A stretch of 64,000 nt of DNA from Phaeobacter bryozoorum (GTDB lineage: Bacteria > Pseudomonadota > Alphaproteobacteria > Rhodobacterales > Rhodobacteraceae), in NCBI RefSeq assembly GCF_041893525.1, contig NZ_CP169070.1. One strand, 5' to 3'. Shown here piece after piece: positions 18,293 through 26,773 of this stretch. Both the position numbers and the translations under genes were made by a program. Position 1 is the first letter of the stretch, and each line of letters begins with the position of its first letter. The notes beneath the pieces are model-generated. The model did no database searches and had not been told where the DNA came from. It saw only the letters and a list, made by a program, of their open reading frames with translations.

Positions 18293-19597
18293 ATGTTTGT
18301 GTTGAACGACACCCTTTCTGACCCAACCGCGCTGCACCCAAGACTGCAACAGGCGCTTGGCAATGATCTGCACCACCGCTACGCCCTGCGGATGCGCGAC
18401 ACCGGCCTCGGCCTCGCAACCCTGCTCTACCTGAAGGACCACAAGGCCGGCGTTTTCCCAATCCACGCCGATATCCCGGCGGAAGCCGCGAAACAGATGG
18501 CGACCAAGGCCGGATGCGACTGGTTTCTGGAGGATGATCTTGTCCCGCAACCGCTGCCCCGGCAGCCCGGTCAGACCGCCAGCGCGCGCCCCGGCGCAGG
18601 CGTTCTGGTGCAGATGAGCTCCGGCACCACCGGCGCGGCCAAGGTGATCACCCGCAGCTGGGACAGCATCGCAACCGAGATCCGCACCTATGCCGCCTTC
18701 TTTGACCACGCGGCCGGGATGACGCCGGTGATCGCCTGCCCGGTGACCCATTCCTACGGGCTGATACCGGGGGTTCTGGTGGCGCTGCACCGTGGTCATG
18801 TGCCGGTGATCATTGACGCGGTGAACCCGAAATACATTCTGCGCCGCCTGCGCGAGCTGCCAGACCCGGTGCTTTATACCTCGCCTGCGATGCTGCACAC
18901 GCTGGCGAGGCTCCTGCCCCCGGACGAGACACTGAACGCCGCCGTCACCTCCGGGACCGTGCTGCCCGATCCATGGTTCCACACCATTCGCGCCCGCACC
19001 CGGCATCTGTTCCAGCAATATGGCTGTTCCGAAGTGGGCTGTATCGCCATCAATCAGGACCTGCGGGCGCCCTGCGATGTCGGCCGACCACTGCCGCATC
19101 TCGACCTGCAGGCAGGCGCGCCCGGCACGCCCGGCCCGGTCCGCGTGCAGCTGACGACAGGGGAACCGGCCACCACGGATGCCGCCACGACCAACTGGGT
19201 CGAAACCGGCGATCTGGGCTATCTCACCGCCGATGGCGGGCTGGTGTTTACCGCCCGTGCGGACGATATGATCAATGTGGCCGGGCTGAACGTCTATCCG
19301 CAGGACGTCGAACGCGCGGTGATGAGCCTGCCCGATGTGCAGGATGCCGTCGCCTTTCGCCTGCCCGACCCGCAGGCCGGTTCGCGGGTGGGGCTGCTGT
19401 TTGTCGGCCCGGATCTTAGCGAGGATCAGCTGCGCGCGCACTGCGCCGATCTGCTGGCCGACTACCAGAGACCAACCTTCCTGCGCCGCCTCCCCGCCCT
19501 GCCGCGTCAGGCCAATGGCAAGATCAGCCGCCGCGACATCGCCAACAGATACGCATCCGGCACCGATCACACAGCCGATCAGCAGGTGCCCGCATGA
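18293..19597 (+). CDS. asbC: Aryl-acid AMP ligase (3,4-dihydroxybenzoate activation, AsbC-like)
   Basis: This enzyme adenylates 3,4-dihydroxybenzoate and transfers it to the phosphopantetheine arm of the carrier domain encoded next. The 434-residue protein is an ANL-superfamily member, with the phosphate-binding loop SSGTTGAAKVITRSW near residue 105 and the VETGDLGYLTADGG motif near 303. The hinge region ADDMINVAGLNVYPQDVE follows, and the C-terminal lysine region is RQANGKISRRDI near 405. It is shorter than NRPS adenylation proteins, as expected for AsbC. It overlaps the next gene by 4 bases (19594-19597). Confidence 0.85.
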   Translation: MFVLNDTLSDPTALHPRLQQALGNDLHHRYALRMRDTGLGLATLLYLKDHKAGVFPIHADIPAEAAKQMATKAGCDWFLEDDLVPQPLPRQPGQTASARPGAGVLVQMSSGTTGAAKVITRSWDSIATEIRTYAAFFDHAAGMTPVIACPVTHSYGLIPGVLVALHRGHVPVIIDAVNPKYILRRLRELPDPVLYTSPAMLHTLARLLPPDETLNAAVTSGTVLPDPWFHTIRARTRHLFQQYGCSEVGCIAINQDLRAPCDVGRPLPHLDLQAGAPGTPGPVRVQLTTGEPATTDAATTNWVETGDLGYLTADGGLVFTARADDMINVAGLNVYPQDVERAVMSLPDVQDAVAFRLPDPQAGSRVGLLFVGPDLSEDQLRAHCADLLADYQRPTFLRRLPALPRQANGKISRRDIANRYASGTDHTADQQVPA

Positions 19598-21744
19598 CCT
19601 TCGACAGCGTGCTGCACGCAATGCAGCAGACCCTCGCCGGACCGCTGGCCAATCCGCATATGGCGCAGTTCCGCCCCGAGGCGGTGCTGAACGACGATCT
19701 GCATATCGACTCCGTGGTGCTGATCAACCTGCTGGTGCATCTGGAAACCGACCACGGCGTGGCCATCCCCGAGCGTGATTTCCGCAAGGAGGATTTCGTC
19801 ACCGTCGCCGATCTGATCCATGTGCTTCTGCCCGACCCGCCGACCCCTCCCAGCGCAGAACCCGAGACCGCGCCCGCCAATCAGGACCCGAGCGAGATCA
19901 CCGTGCATTGCTTTGTCAGCTGTCTCTGTGCGGCGATCCGGCGGCATGAGGGGCTGGATTTCCGACCCTTCTATTTTGGCACCTGGGACAGCGATTTTGC
20001 CATCACCGCCCATCAGCATCTGGCCTATCACAGCGCCGAGATGACGCAGGATCACTATATCCGCTGGGTCGAACGACTGTATGGCATCCGCGTCAGCCAG
20101 TGGCACGATCCCGCCCTGTCGAAATCCGACAACCTGACCCGCTTTGAAAAACTGCTCCACAACCCGGCCACCGACCGCCAGCTGGTTGTCATGCTCGACA
20201 TGTTCCACCTGCCGGAGCGGGACACCAAATACAATCAGGACCCGTTTCCGCATTTCGTCATTGTCGAGCCGACCGCCGACCCCGAGGTCTGGCATATGAA
20301 CGACCCGGATTATCGCTGGCGCGGAGATCTGCCGCGCGGCGCCATCCTCAATGCCATGGCACAGCCCAGCGTGGCGGGCGGCTATATCCTCGACAGCACA
20401 CGCGTCCGCGCGCCCGAGCCTCAGGACCTCGTGGCCTATTTCGACGCGACCTTCCGCCCGGACGCCAACCAGCTGACGGACGCCCTGCGCGGCATTATCG
20501 CGCATCACTGCCGTCCCGACAGGCCTCTGGCACTGCCGGAGCTGGAGATCGCCCTGCGCGAACTTCCGGTGCTGTCCCTGCGCAAATACGCCTATGAACA
20601 CGCCTTTGCCTTCTTCTGGCGCGCGCTGGACACCAGCTTTGCCGCGTTCGACGCCAATTGCGATCAGGTCGAGGCGCTCTGCGAGGGGTTCCGCAGCCTG
20701 CATTTCCTTGCCGCGAAAATCGCCCATACCAGAGACCGCACACTGGTGCCGGATCTGATCGCCGCGCTGGACGCATTGGACCGGCTGGAGTTTGCCATCA
20801 AGGAGGCACTTCACACCGAATTCCAGAGCTGGTGCCAGTCACAGATACCAGCGGCGCCCGCATCTGCCGCGGCGAGGACGGGGGAGCCTGGCATGAAGAT
20901 CTCGCTCTGCACGATTTCCTTTCGCCATCAGCTGATCGACCTGAAGGACATTGCGTTCTGGGCGCGGGATACCGGGTTTCAGGGGATTGAGCTTTGGGGC
21001 GTTCATGCCCGCAATCAGTCACCGCTGGCGATCCACAACGCCCAGTGGATGGCCGCGCAGGGGCTGTCGATCCCGATGATCAGCGACTACCTGCCCCTAC
21101 AGGACCATCAGGAGCTGACCCGTCGAACCCGCGCCCTCTGCGCACTGGCGCAGGGCTGGGGCGCGGACAAGATCCGCACCTTTGCCGGGATGCAGGCCAG
21201 CGCCACGGTCCCGGCGGCGGACCGCGACCAGACCACCCGCGCCCTGCACCACGCCTGCGATATCGCTGCCGATCACGGGCTGCGCCTGCTGGTGGAGACC
21301 CATCCCGGCACGCTGGCCGATACGCTCGCCTCAACCGTGGCGCTGATCGACGCCACCGACCACGATGCGCTGGCCATCAATTTCGACGCGCTCCACGTCT
21401 GGGAAGGCGGGGATGATCCGGTGACGGCGCGCCGGACCCTGCTGCCCAGAATTGCGCATTACCACCTGAAGAACATCTCCGACCGCACCCGCCTGCCGGT
21501 CTTTGCCCCGGCGAATGTCTACAGCGCCGCTGGCTGTCGCGCGGGCATGGTGCCGCTGATGCAGGGCGCCTATGACTACCGCGCCCTGCTGCGCGAAATG
21601 CAGCGGGACGGCGATTGCGAGGCCTCGCTGGAATGGTTCGGGGACGCCGTGTTTCAGACGCTTGCGGGTGACATCGCCGAGATCCGGGCGCTTGCCGCCG
21701 ATGATCTGACCCCGACCGGACAAAAAACGCGCTCGGTCGGCTGA
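19594..21744 (+). CDS. asbDEF: Fused aryl carrier protein / AsbE-like transferase / 3-dehydroshikimate dehydratase
   Basis: This 716-residue protein joins three functions that are separate genes in the Bacillus asb operon. Residues 1-85 are an acyl-carrier domain with the phosphopantetheine serine in LHIDSVVLINL (Ser40). After a Pro/Glu-rich linker (about 86-110), residues 112-415 resemble AsbE, the enzyme that moves 3,4-dihydroxybenzoate from the carrier to the polyamine. After an Ala-rich linker, residues 434-716 are an AP-endonuclease/xylose-isomerase-type barrel like AsbF, which makes 3,4-dihydroxybenzoate from 3-dehydroshikimate; LLVETHPGTLADT and AINFDALHVWEGGDDP hold likely metal ligands. 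An internal ATG at 20893 preceded by GGGGAG could also yield free AsbF. The phosphopantetheinyl transferase gene is not in the window. Confidence 0.85.
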   Translation: MTFDSVLHAMQQTLAGPLANPHMAQFRPEAVLNDDLHIDSVVLINLLVHLETDHGVAIPERDFRKEDFVTVADLIHVLLPDPPTPPSAEPETAPANQDPSEITVHCFVSCLCAAIRRHEGLDFRPFYFGTWDSDFAITAHQHLAYHSAEMTQDHYIRWVERLYGIRVSQWHDPALSKSDNLTRFEKLLHNPATDRQLVVMLDMFHLPERDTKYNQDPFPHFVIVEPTADPEVWHMNDPDYRWRGDLPRGAILNAMAQPSVAGGYILDSTRVRAPEPQDLVAYFDATFRPDANQLTDALRGIIAHHCRPDRPLALPELEIALRELPVLSLRKYAYEHAFAFFWRALDTSFAAFDANCDQVEALCEGFRSLHFLAAKIAHTRDRTLVPDLIAALDALDRLEFAIKEALHTEFQSWCQSQIPAAPASAAARTGEPGMKISLCTISFRHQLIDLKDIAFWARDTGFQGIELWGVHARNQSPLAIHNAQWMAAQGLSIPMISDYLPLQDHQELTRRTRALCALAQGWGADKIRTFAGMQASATVPAADRDQTTRALHHACDIAADHGLRLLVETHPGTLADTLASTVALIDATDHDALAINFDALHVWEGGDDPVTARRTLLPRIAHYHLKNISDRTRLPVFAPANVYSAAGCRAGMVPLMQGAYDYRALLREMQRDGDCEASLEWFGDAVFQTLAGDIAEIRALAADDLTPTGQKTRSVG

Positions 21745-21752
21745 GCCAGCGC

Positions 21753-21794
21753 GGCAGAGAACGGCACGGATCAATCCTCGCGCCGTTCTCTGCC
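21753..21794. terminator. Bidirectional terminator between siderophore operon and ABC exporter
   Basis: A perfect 13-bp inverted repeat, GGCAGAGAACGGC (21753-21765) with GCCGTTCTCTGCC (21782-21794), lies exactly between two convergent stops. It can serve both directions. Confidence 0.75.
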
Positions 21795-21799
21795 TGCCG

Positions 21800-23647
21800 T
21801 CAGCAATCCGCCGACGCGCAGGGGCTGCCCACCTGCCGCGACCACAGCATCGCATAGGTGCCCCCCAGCGCCAGCAGCGCGGCATGGCTGCCATCTTCGG
21901 TGATGCGGCCCTGATCCATGACGACAATCCGGTCCATCTGCGCAATCGTGGACAGGCGATGCGCAATGGCGATCACCGTCTTGCCCTGCATCACATCCCG
22001 CAATGTCTCCTCGATCTCCGCCTCCACCGCGCTGTCCAGCGCCGAGGTTGCCTCGTCCAGGATCAGGATCGGCGCATTCTTCAGCACCACCCGCGCAATC
22101 GCAATCCGCTGCCGCTGCCCGCCGGAGAGGGCAACTCCGCGCTCGCCCACATGGGCGTCATAGCCGGTCCGCCCCGCCTGATCGCGCAGCCCCAGAATGA
22201 AATCATGGGCACGGGCGCGTTTGGCGGCCATCACCATCTCCGCCTCGCTGGCGCCGGGATTGCCATATAGGATATTGGCCCGCACCGAGCGATGAACCAG
22301 CGCGGTTGTCTGCGTCACCACGCCAATCTGCGCCCGCAGGCTGTCCTGTGTCACGCTGTCGATCGGCTGGCCGTCGATCAGAATGCGCCCCCGGTCCGGG
22401 TCATCAAACCGCAACAGCAGCGACACCAGCGTCGACTTGCCCGCGCCGGACGGCCCGGCAATGCCGATCCGCTGCCCGGCCCCGATTGTCAGATCAAGCC
22501 CCGCCACACCCCCGCTGCCATCCTCCGATGCCTTGCCATAGCTGTGATGCAGCCCCTCCACGCGGATCTCCGCCCGCGTGACCTTCAGGGCCGGCGCCGC
22601 CGCTGCATCGACCACCGCATGTGGCGTTGCCAGCGACCGCAGCCCCTCGCAAATGATGCCCATGTTTTCAAACAGGCGGATCGTCACCCAGAGGATCCAG
22701 CCGCTCATGCCGTTCAGCCGGATGGTCAGTGCCGCGACGGCGGCCACCTCTCCAACGCTGACCTGACCCACCGTCCACAGCCAGATCGCCGGAGCCACCA
22801 CGATCAGGATCAACACGCCGTTGATGGCAATGCTGCCAAAGGCCAGCGTGGTCATCATCCGCATGAACCGCTGGTAACGCGTCCGCAGCCGCCGCAGCGC
22901 CGACAGCGCATAACCCAGCTCCTGCCCGCCCTGCGCAAACAGCTTGACGGTTTCGATATTGCCATAGGCATCGACAATCCGCCCCGTCGCCCCGGAGCGC
23001 GCATCGGACCATTTCTCCGCCGTCGCCGCGACACGGCGGGCGACATGGCGCACGTAGACGCCGTAAATCAGCACCCAGATCAGCAGCGGCACCGCCAGCC
23101 GCCCGTCGATCTGCGACAGCACCACCACCGCGCCCAGCATATAGGTCACCGCGAACAGCACCGCCTCGAACATCATATGCACGCTGTCCTGCACCGCCGG
23201 TCCCATCTGCATCACCCGATTGCTGAGCCGCCCGGCGAAATCATGCTGAAAGAAGCCGACCGATTGCCCCAGAAGATGCTGATGCGCCTGCCAGCGGACC
23301 TGTTCCTGCAGGTTGGAGGACAGGGTCTGCTCCAGCAGCAGATGGTTCAGCCCGACCAGCGTCGGACGCAGCAGCAGCACACAGACCAGCGCGAGGATCA
23401 TCTCACCGCCGTGATCGGCCCAGAACGCCGCAGCGCCACTCTCGCTCATCAGATCCACCAGCCGCCCGGCATAGAAGATCAGCCCGCTTTCCATCAGCGC
23501 GGTCAGCACGCCAGTGACCAGCATCAGCGGCAGCCATCTGCGATAGGGCGCCAGCTGCTGCCACAGATACGGCCAGAGACCGGCACGCGGCGCCGCCCTC
23601 TGCGAGGCCGCAAACGGATCGACAAGGTTTTCAAAAGCCCGGAACAT
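21800..23647 (-). CDS. Type I ABC exporter (fused permease-ATPase)
   Basis: This is a homodimeric inner-membrane exporter half. The 615-residue protein has six membrane helices in residues 30-330 and an ATPase domain from about 360. Walker A is GPSGAGKSTLVSLLLRFDD, the signature is VALSGGQRQRIAIARV, and Walker B is PILILDEATSALDS with the H-loop in IAIAHRLST. Multidrug, lipid and siderophore exporters share this layout. Its place at the end of the siderophore operon, with only a shared terminator between, suggests export of the new siderophore (inference). The reported Bacillus petrobactin exporter is an MFS protein, so an ABC exporter here would be a different solution. Confidence 0.9.
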   Translation of the reverse strand: MFRAFENLVDPFAASQRAAPRAGLWPYLWQQLAPYRRWLPLMLVTGVLTALMESGLIFYAGRLVDLMSESGAAAFWADHGGEMILALVCVLLLRPTLVGLNHLLLEQTLSSNLQEQVRWQAHQHLLGQSVGFFQHDFAGRLSNRVMQMGPAVQDSVHMMFEAVLFAVTYMLGAVVVLSQIDGRLAVPLLIWVLIYGVYVRHVARRVAATAEKWSDARSGATGRIVDAYGNIETVKLFAQGGQELGYALSALRRLRTRYQRFMRMMTTLAFGSIAINGVLILIVVAPAIWLWTVGQVSVGEVAAVAALTIRLNGMSGWILWVTIRLFENMGIICEGLRSLATPHAVVDAAAAPALKVTRAEIRVEGLHHSYGKASEDGSGGVAGLDLTIGAGQRIGIAGPSGAGKSTLVSLLLRFDDPDRGRILIDGQPIDSVTQDSLRAQIGVVTQTTALVHRSVRANILYGNPGASEAEMVMAAKRARAHDFILGLRDQAGRTGYDAHVGERGVALSGGQRQRIAIARVVLKNAPILILDEATSALDSAVEAEIEETLRDVMQGKTVIAIAHRLSTIAQMDRIVVMDQGRITEDGSHAALLALGGTYAMLWSRQVGSPCASADC

Positions 23648-23703
23648 AGCGCCCCTCTCAAGGATGAATTGAAATTCGCCTGAGATGTGGGTCGCCTGTC
23701 TTT

Positions 23704-23760
23704 CGCATCAGCAGGACAGCAGCGTGACGGTCCGTGACCCGCTGCTGTCCTGCTGATGCG
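23704..23760. repeat. Perfect 21-bp inverted repeat between divergent genes
   Basis: The 21-bp left arm (23704-23724, beginning CGCATCAGCAGG) is matched exactly in reverse complement by 23740-23760, across a 15-nt loop that itself contains GGTC-CGT-GACC. It lies between the starts of the ABC exporter (leftward) and the DUF2218 gene (rightward), where a terminator is not expected. No T-run. No gene is seen elsewhere in 23648-23970; AAGGATTAA just before 23971 is a usable ribosome site. Confidence 0.7.
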
Positions 23761-23970
23761 ACATCTGCCTGCACCGTAGCCGGGCCGTTCTACTGCCGCC
23801 GGATGGGTTTGTCAGCCGGATAATCCACCATGCGCCAAGTCCTGCAATCTGGCTTGCGCCCCATTTTGCGGCCCGCCGCGCACCATGGCTGGCAGCGGCG
23901 AATTCACCTTGCGCTGCGCCCCGGAATCTCTATCCTGCAAAGCTGACAGAAAAACTAAGGATTAAGCCCA

Positions 23971-24270
23971 ATGATTACGGATACAGGCCATTTCGACACC
24001 CCCAACGCCTCCAAATACCTGCAACAGCTGTGCAAGCATTTTGCCCATAAGGTCGCCGTCACCCATGACGACAGCCGGGGCACCGTGGCTCTGGGCATGG
24101 GACCTGCAACGCTGACCGCCAGCGCCGACCGGCTCTTGGCCGAGGTCACCGCCCCCACTGCCGAAGAGCTGGATCACGCCCGCCAGATCATCGACAATCA
24201 CCTGAAACGCTTTGCCTTTCGAGAAGAATTTGAGGCGATGACCTGGGCCTCCGCAACGGCTCCTGCCTGA
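23971..24270 (+). CDS. DUF2218 family protein, probable siderophore-utilisation accessory
   Basis: This small soluble protein has 99 residues, with the pattern ASKYLQQLCKHFAHKV and LDHARQIIDNHLKRFAFREEF typical of DUF2218. In many bacteria this domain is encoded beside, or fused to, siderophore-interacting ferric reductases (ViuB type), so a role in iron release or iron-related control is likely but unproven. No ferric reductase gene is present here. AAGGA about 10 bases upstream supports the ATG. It ends at a tandem hairpin shared with the convergent fic gene. Confidence 0.75.
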   Translation: MITDTGHFDTPNASKYLQQLCKHFAHKVAVTHDDSRGTVALGMGPATLTASADRLLAEVTAPTAEELDHARQIIDNHLKRFAFREEFEAMTWASATAPA

Positions 24271-24305
24271 CCGGAGGTCAGACACACAACCTGACCAGAG
24301 GTCAG
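24267..24305. terminator. Tandem hairpins across the two convergent stop codons
   Basis: CTGACC-GGA-GGTCAG (24267-24281) and CTGACC-AGA-GGTCAG (24291-24305) are two nearly identical 6-bp-stem hairpins. They overlap the stop codons of the DUF2218 gene and of fic. They may act as a bidirectional terminator, or as a repeated protein-binding dyad. Confidence 0.5.
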
Positions 24306-25387
24306 AACCGGATCGCATAGGCGGTGGAGCGCCCGCCCGCGTCCATCCGCGTGACCACACCGGCCTCCTCCATCGCGCGCAGATCCCGCGTCGCGGTAGC
24401 CGGAGAGGTCTTGGTGATCTTGCGGTAGGATTTGGCGCTCAGCCCCACCGCCAGCCGCTCCGGCCCCTGCTCAAACAGCAGACGCAGCGCATGGCTCTGG
24501 CGATCATTCAACACCGGTCCGTAGCGCAGAAAGAACTGGTTGCGGCGCAGGATGAACCCCGCCTCATCGCGGGCCGAAGCCGCCGCCCGCGTCAGCGTGC
24601 GCAGAAACCAGAGCACGAATTCGGTGGCCTCAATCATGCCAGTCGTGCCCTCTTTGCGCCCTGCCTGCAGGGCGGCATAATAGGCTTTCTTGTCCCGCTC
24701 CACCTGTCGCGACAGCGAGAACGGCAACGCGCGGTTGCGGGCAAACACATGTTCGATCAGGGCGCGGCCAATGCGGCCATTGCCATCTGACAGCGGGTGA
24801 ATGGATTCAAACCACAGATGCGCCAGCGCGGCCTTCACCGCAACTGGCATTCCCTGATCGGCATTCACCCAGTCGAGAAACTGCGCCATCTCCGCCTCCA
24901 GCCGATCCGGCGGCGGCGCCTTATAGAGCACATCCCCCGGACCCGCCGTCGCGGAGCGCACGATCTCCATCTCAAAGCGCCGCCAGCGGCCGAGGTCCTC
25001 CACCTCCATGCCGGTGAACAGCAACCGGTGCCAGGTCAGGATCTGCGCGCTGTCCAGCGGCTGATCGGCCCGGCGCGCCGCCAGCATCAGCTGCGCCACC
25101 GCATCCGAGCGCCGTGAGATCGCCGCCCTGTCGCGATGGCGCAGCGAAGCCACAACCGAGGCTTCGATCTCGCTGGCATCCAGTGCCACGCCTTCGATTC
25201 CAAAGGAGGCCATCGCCTCCTGCACGATCTGGCGCAGCAGCATCTCCTCGCGCTCCTGCGGGGTCAGCCCGTGGACAAGCCCCGTCACCTCGCCCACCGC
25301 CTCGGCGGCGCGGGCCAGTTCGGGTTCGATATGTGCCGGATCATAGCCAAAGCGCGGCCAGGATGGAGACTGCCAGATATGCGGCAT
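24302..25387 (-). CDS. Fic domain protein (probable AMPylase) with N-terminal autoinhibitory motif
   Basis: Fic proteins usually transfer AMP from ATP to Ser, Thr or Tyr of a target protein. The 361-residue product has the full catalytic motif IHPLSDGNGRIGR (His197 onward). It also has an inhibitory helix motif SFGIEG (Ser61-Glu65-Gly66) ahead of the Fic core, which places it in the autoinhibited class II arrangement. An N-terminal domain starting IWQSPSWPRF is typical of the chromosomal-type Fic group, and the C-terminal 60 residues look like a winged helix (SAKSYRKITKTSPATATRDL). No separate antitoxin gene is adjacent. The AT-rich stretch just beyond 25387 is likely its promoter. Confidence 0.88.
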   Translation of the reverse strand: MPHIWQSPSWPRFGYDPAHIEPELARAAEAVGEVTGLVHGLTPQEREEMLLRQIVQEAMASFGIEGVALDASEIEASVVASLRHRDRAAISRRSDAVAQLMLAARRADQPLDSAQILTWHRLLFTGMEVEDLGRWRRFEMEIVRSATAGPGDVLYKAPPPDRLEAEMAQFLDWVNADQGMPVAVKAALAHLWFESIHPLSDGNGRIGRALIEHVFARNRALPFSLSRQVERDKKAYYAALQAGRKEGTTGMIEATEFVLWFLRTLTRAAASARDEAGFILRRNQFFLRYGPVLNDRQSHALRLLFEQGPERLAVGLSAKSYRKITKTSPATATRDLRAMEEAGVVTRMDAGGRSTAYAIRF

Positions 25388-25848
25388 GATGTGATAAGCG
25401 CCCTTAATCGGATCAAAATTTGGCTTATTATGATCTGAATAGCGGCGCTAATCAAGTCACCGCCCGCCCTCTGGCTGACACGGGTCAAATGGCGCCGCCG
25501 ACGACCGTGGCCTTACCCCCCGGCAAGCGATGCCACGGCCCCGGCAGCAGCGAGGATCGCTCAATTCGGCCTCACCCTGCGCCTCCCCCGGCCAATACGA
25601 CATGCGGTAATGCGACGTTCGGCCAGGCCCATCAGGCTTTGCTGTCTTCGCCGCCCCGCATCGGCCTCACACCGGATCCGCGGCGGTCAAAAACACTCAG
25701 ATGCCCCGCACTCACAACAGGCCACCAGCGCCGGACCACAGCCATGCCCAACATATCCGAGGAGAGACATGGCCGTATCCCCGGCGCCTCGGCCACGCTA
25801 GCAATGCGGCACCGCAGGTGTTATCCCTTAACATTAGGGGGTATCGTC
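25388..25848. other. Intergenic region between fic and luxR-type gene
   Basis: These 461 bases hold no gene I can support. The first 60 bases are AT-rich and probably carry the leftward fic promoter. The frame of the LuxR gene is open upstream to 25420, but that extension has unusual composition and lacks family similarity. GTG 25849 has the only good ribosome site (AGGGGG at 25836-25841). Confidence 0.5.
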
Positions 25849-26640
25849 GTGGATTGGACTGATATCGACAGTCTGGAACGCTGCACCAGCATCGCCGAGC
25901 TTTGGGCGCAGAGCTTGCAGGTCTTTGCTGCGATGGGATTTGACTACGCCATCTACCTGACCGTGGACGGCGACCGCAGTCATCCACATATCCAGACCAA
26001 CCTGCCCGATATCTACCAGCAACTGCCCAGCCATCGGGATCCGTTTCTGGATCACTGCTGCAACAGCTACGAACCACAGTTCACCGGGGCGGAGTTTCTG
26101 GCCGATCACCCCTATCTGGCCGCTGCGGAAACCGCCTTCATCCGCGACGCCTCGGTCATGAGCGGGTTTCGCGCCGGCATTGCCATCCCGGTTCGGCTGC
26201 AAGGTTCCGACCGGTTCGGCGGTTTCAACATCGGCACCAGTCTGACCCGGGCCGATTTTCTCGCCCATGTCGCGGGCAAGACCGACAGCCTGCGCTTTCT
26301 CTGCATGTTCATCCATCGCCGCATGGAGGAGCTGCGACAGCCCGCGGCGGCGGCCCCGGAACAGCCCCCCGCCGACGCCCCGGCAGAGGCCGCGTTCAAC
26401 CGGTCCCTGATCGCCCCGCAATCGGAGGCGCTGACCCGGCTCAGCCCGCGCGAACGCGAGGTGCTCTATCTGTTCAGCCAGGGGCTGACCACCAAGGAAT
26501 GCGCGGCAATCTGCAAGATTTCGCCCCATACGGTCTCGGAATACGCCAATTCGATCTACCGCAAACTGAACGTCCGCAACCGGGTCGAGGCGATCGGCGT
26601 GCTTGCCAGGATCCGGCCCTCCGCGAGGCCCGGCCGCTAG
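25849..26640 (+). CDS. LuxR family regulator (autoinducer-binding-like domain, solo)
   Basis: This cytoplasmic transcription factor has 263 residues. The N-terminal 170 residues resemble the acyl-homoserine-lactone-binding fold, with HRDPFLDHC near residue 65 matching the D-P ligand pair, and SGFRAGIAIPVRL near 105. The C-terminal GerE helix-turn-helix is LSPREREVLYLFSQGLTTKE with ISPHTVSEYANSIYRKL near 205-245. No luxI-type synthase lies in the window, so it acts on an outside signal or a different ligand (inference). An Ala/Pro-rich linker separates the domains. The chosen start is GTG with a spaced AGGGGG. Confidence 0.82.
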   Translation: MDWTDIDSLERCTSIAELWAQSLQVFAAMGFDYAIYLTVDGDRSHPHIQTNLPDIYQQLPSHRDPFLDHCCNSYEPQFTGAEFLADHPYLAAAETAFIRDASVMSGFRAGIAIPVRLQGSDRFGGFNIGTSLTRADFLAHVAGKTDSLRFLCMFIHRRMEELRQPAAAAPEQPPADAPAEAAFNRSLIAPQSEALTRLSPREREVLYLFSQGLTTKECAAICKISPHTVSEYANSIYRKLNVRNRVEAIGVLARIRPSARPGR

Positions 26641-26773
26641 GGTCAAAAGCCGCCCCTGCCCCCTGTCCGGCGTTCTTCCCTGCTGGAAAGGACAGCCAGA
26701 CCGCCCGCAGATCTGTCCATCAGCGCAGCCCGCTGCTAAAGGCCAGATAGGGAATTTCAGGATCGGGCGCGTG

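Noticed and set aside
25420..25848. An N-terminal extension of about 143 residues on the LuxR-type protein
   Set aside because: The extension is Pro/Ser/Thr-rich and unlike LuxR proteins. A strong AGGGGG site precedes GTG 25849.
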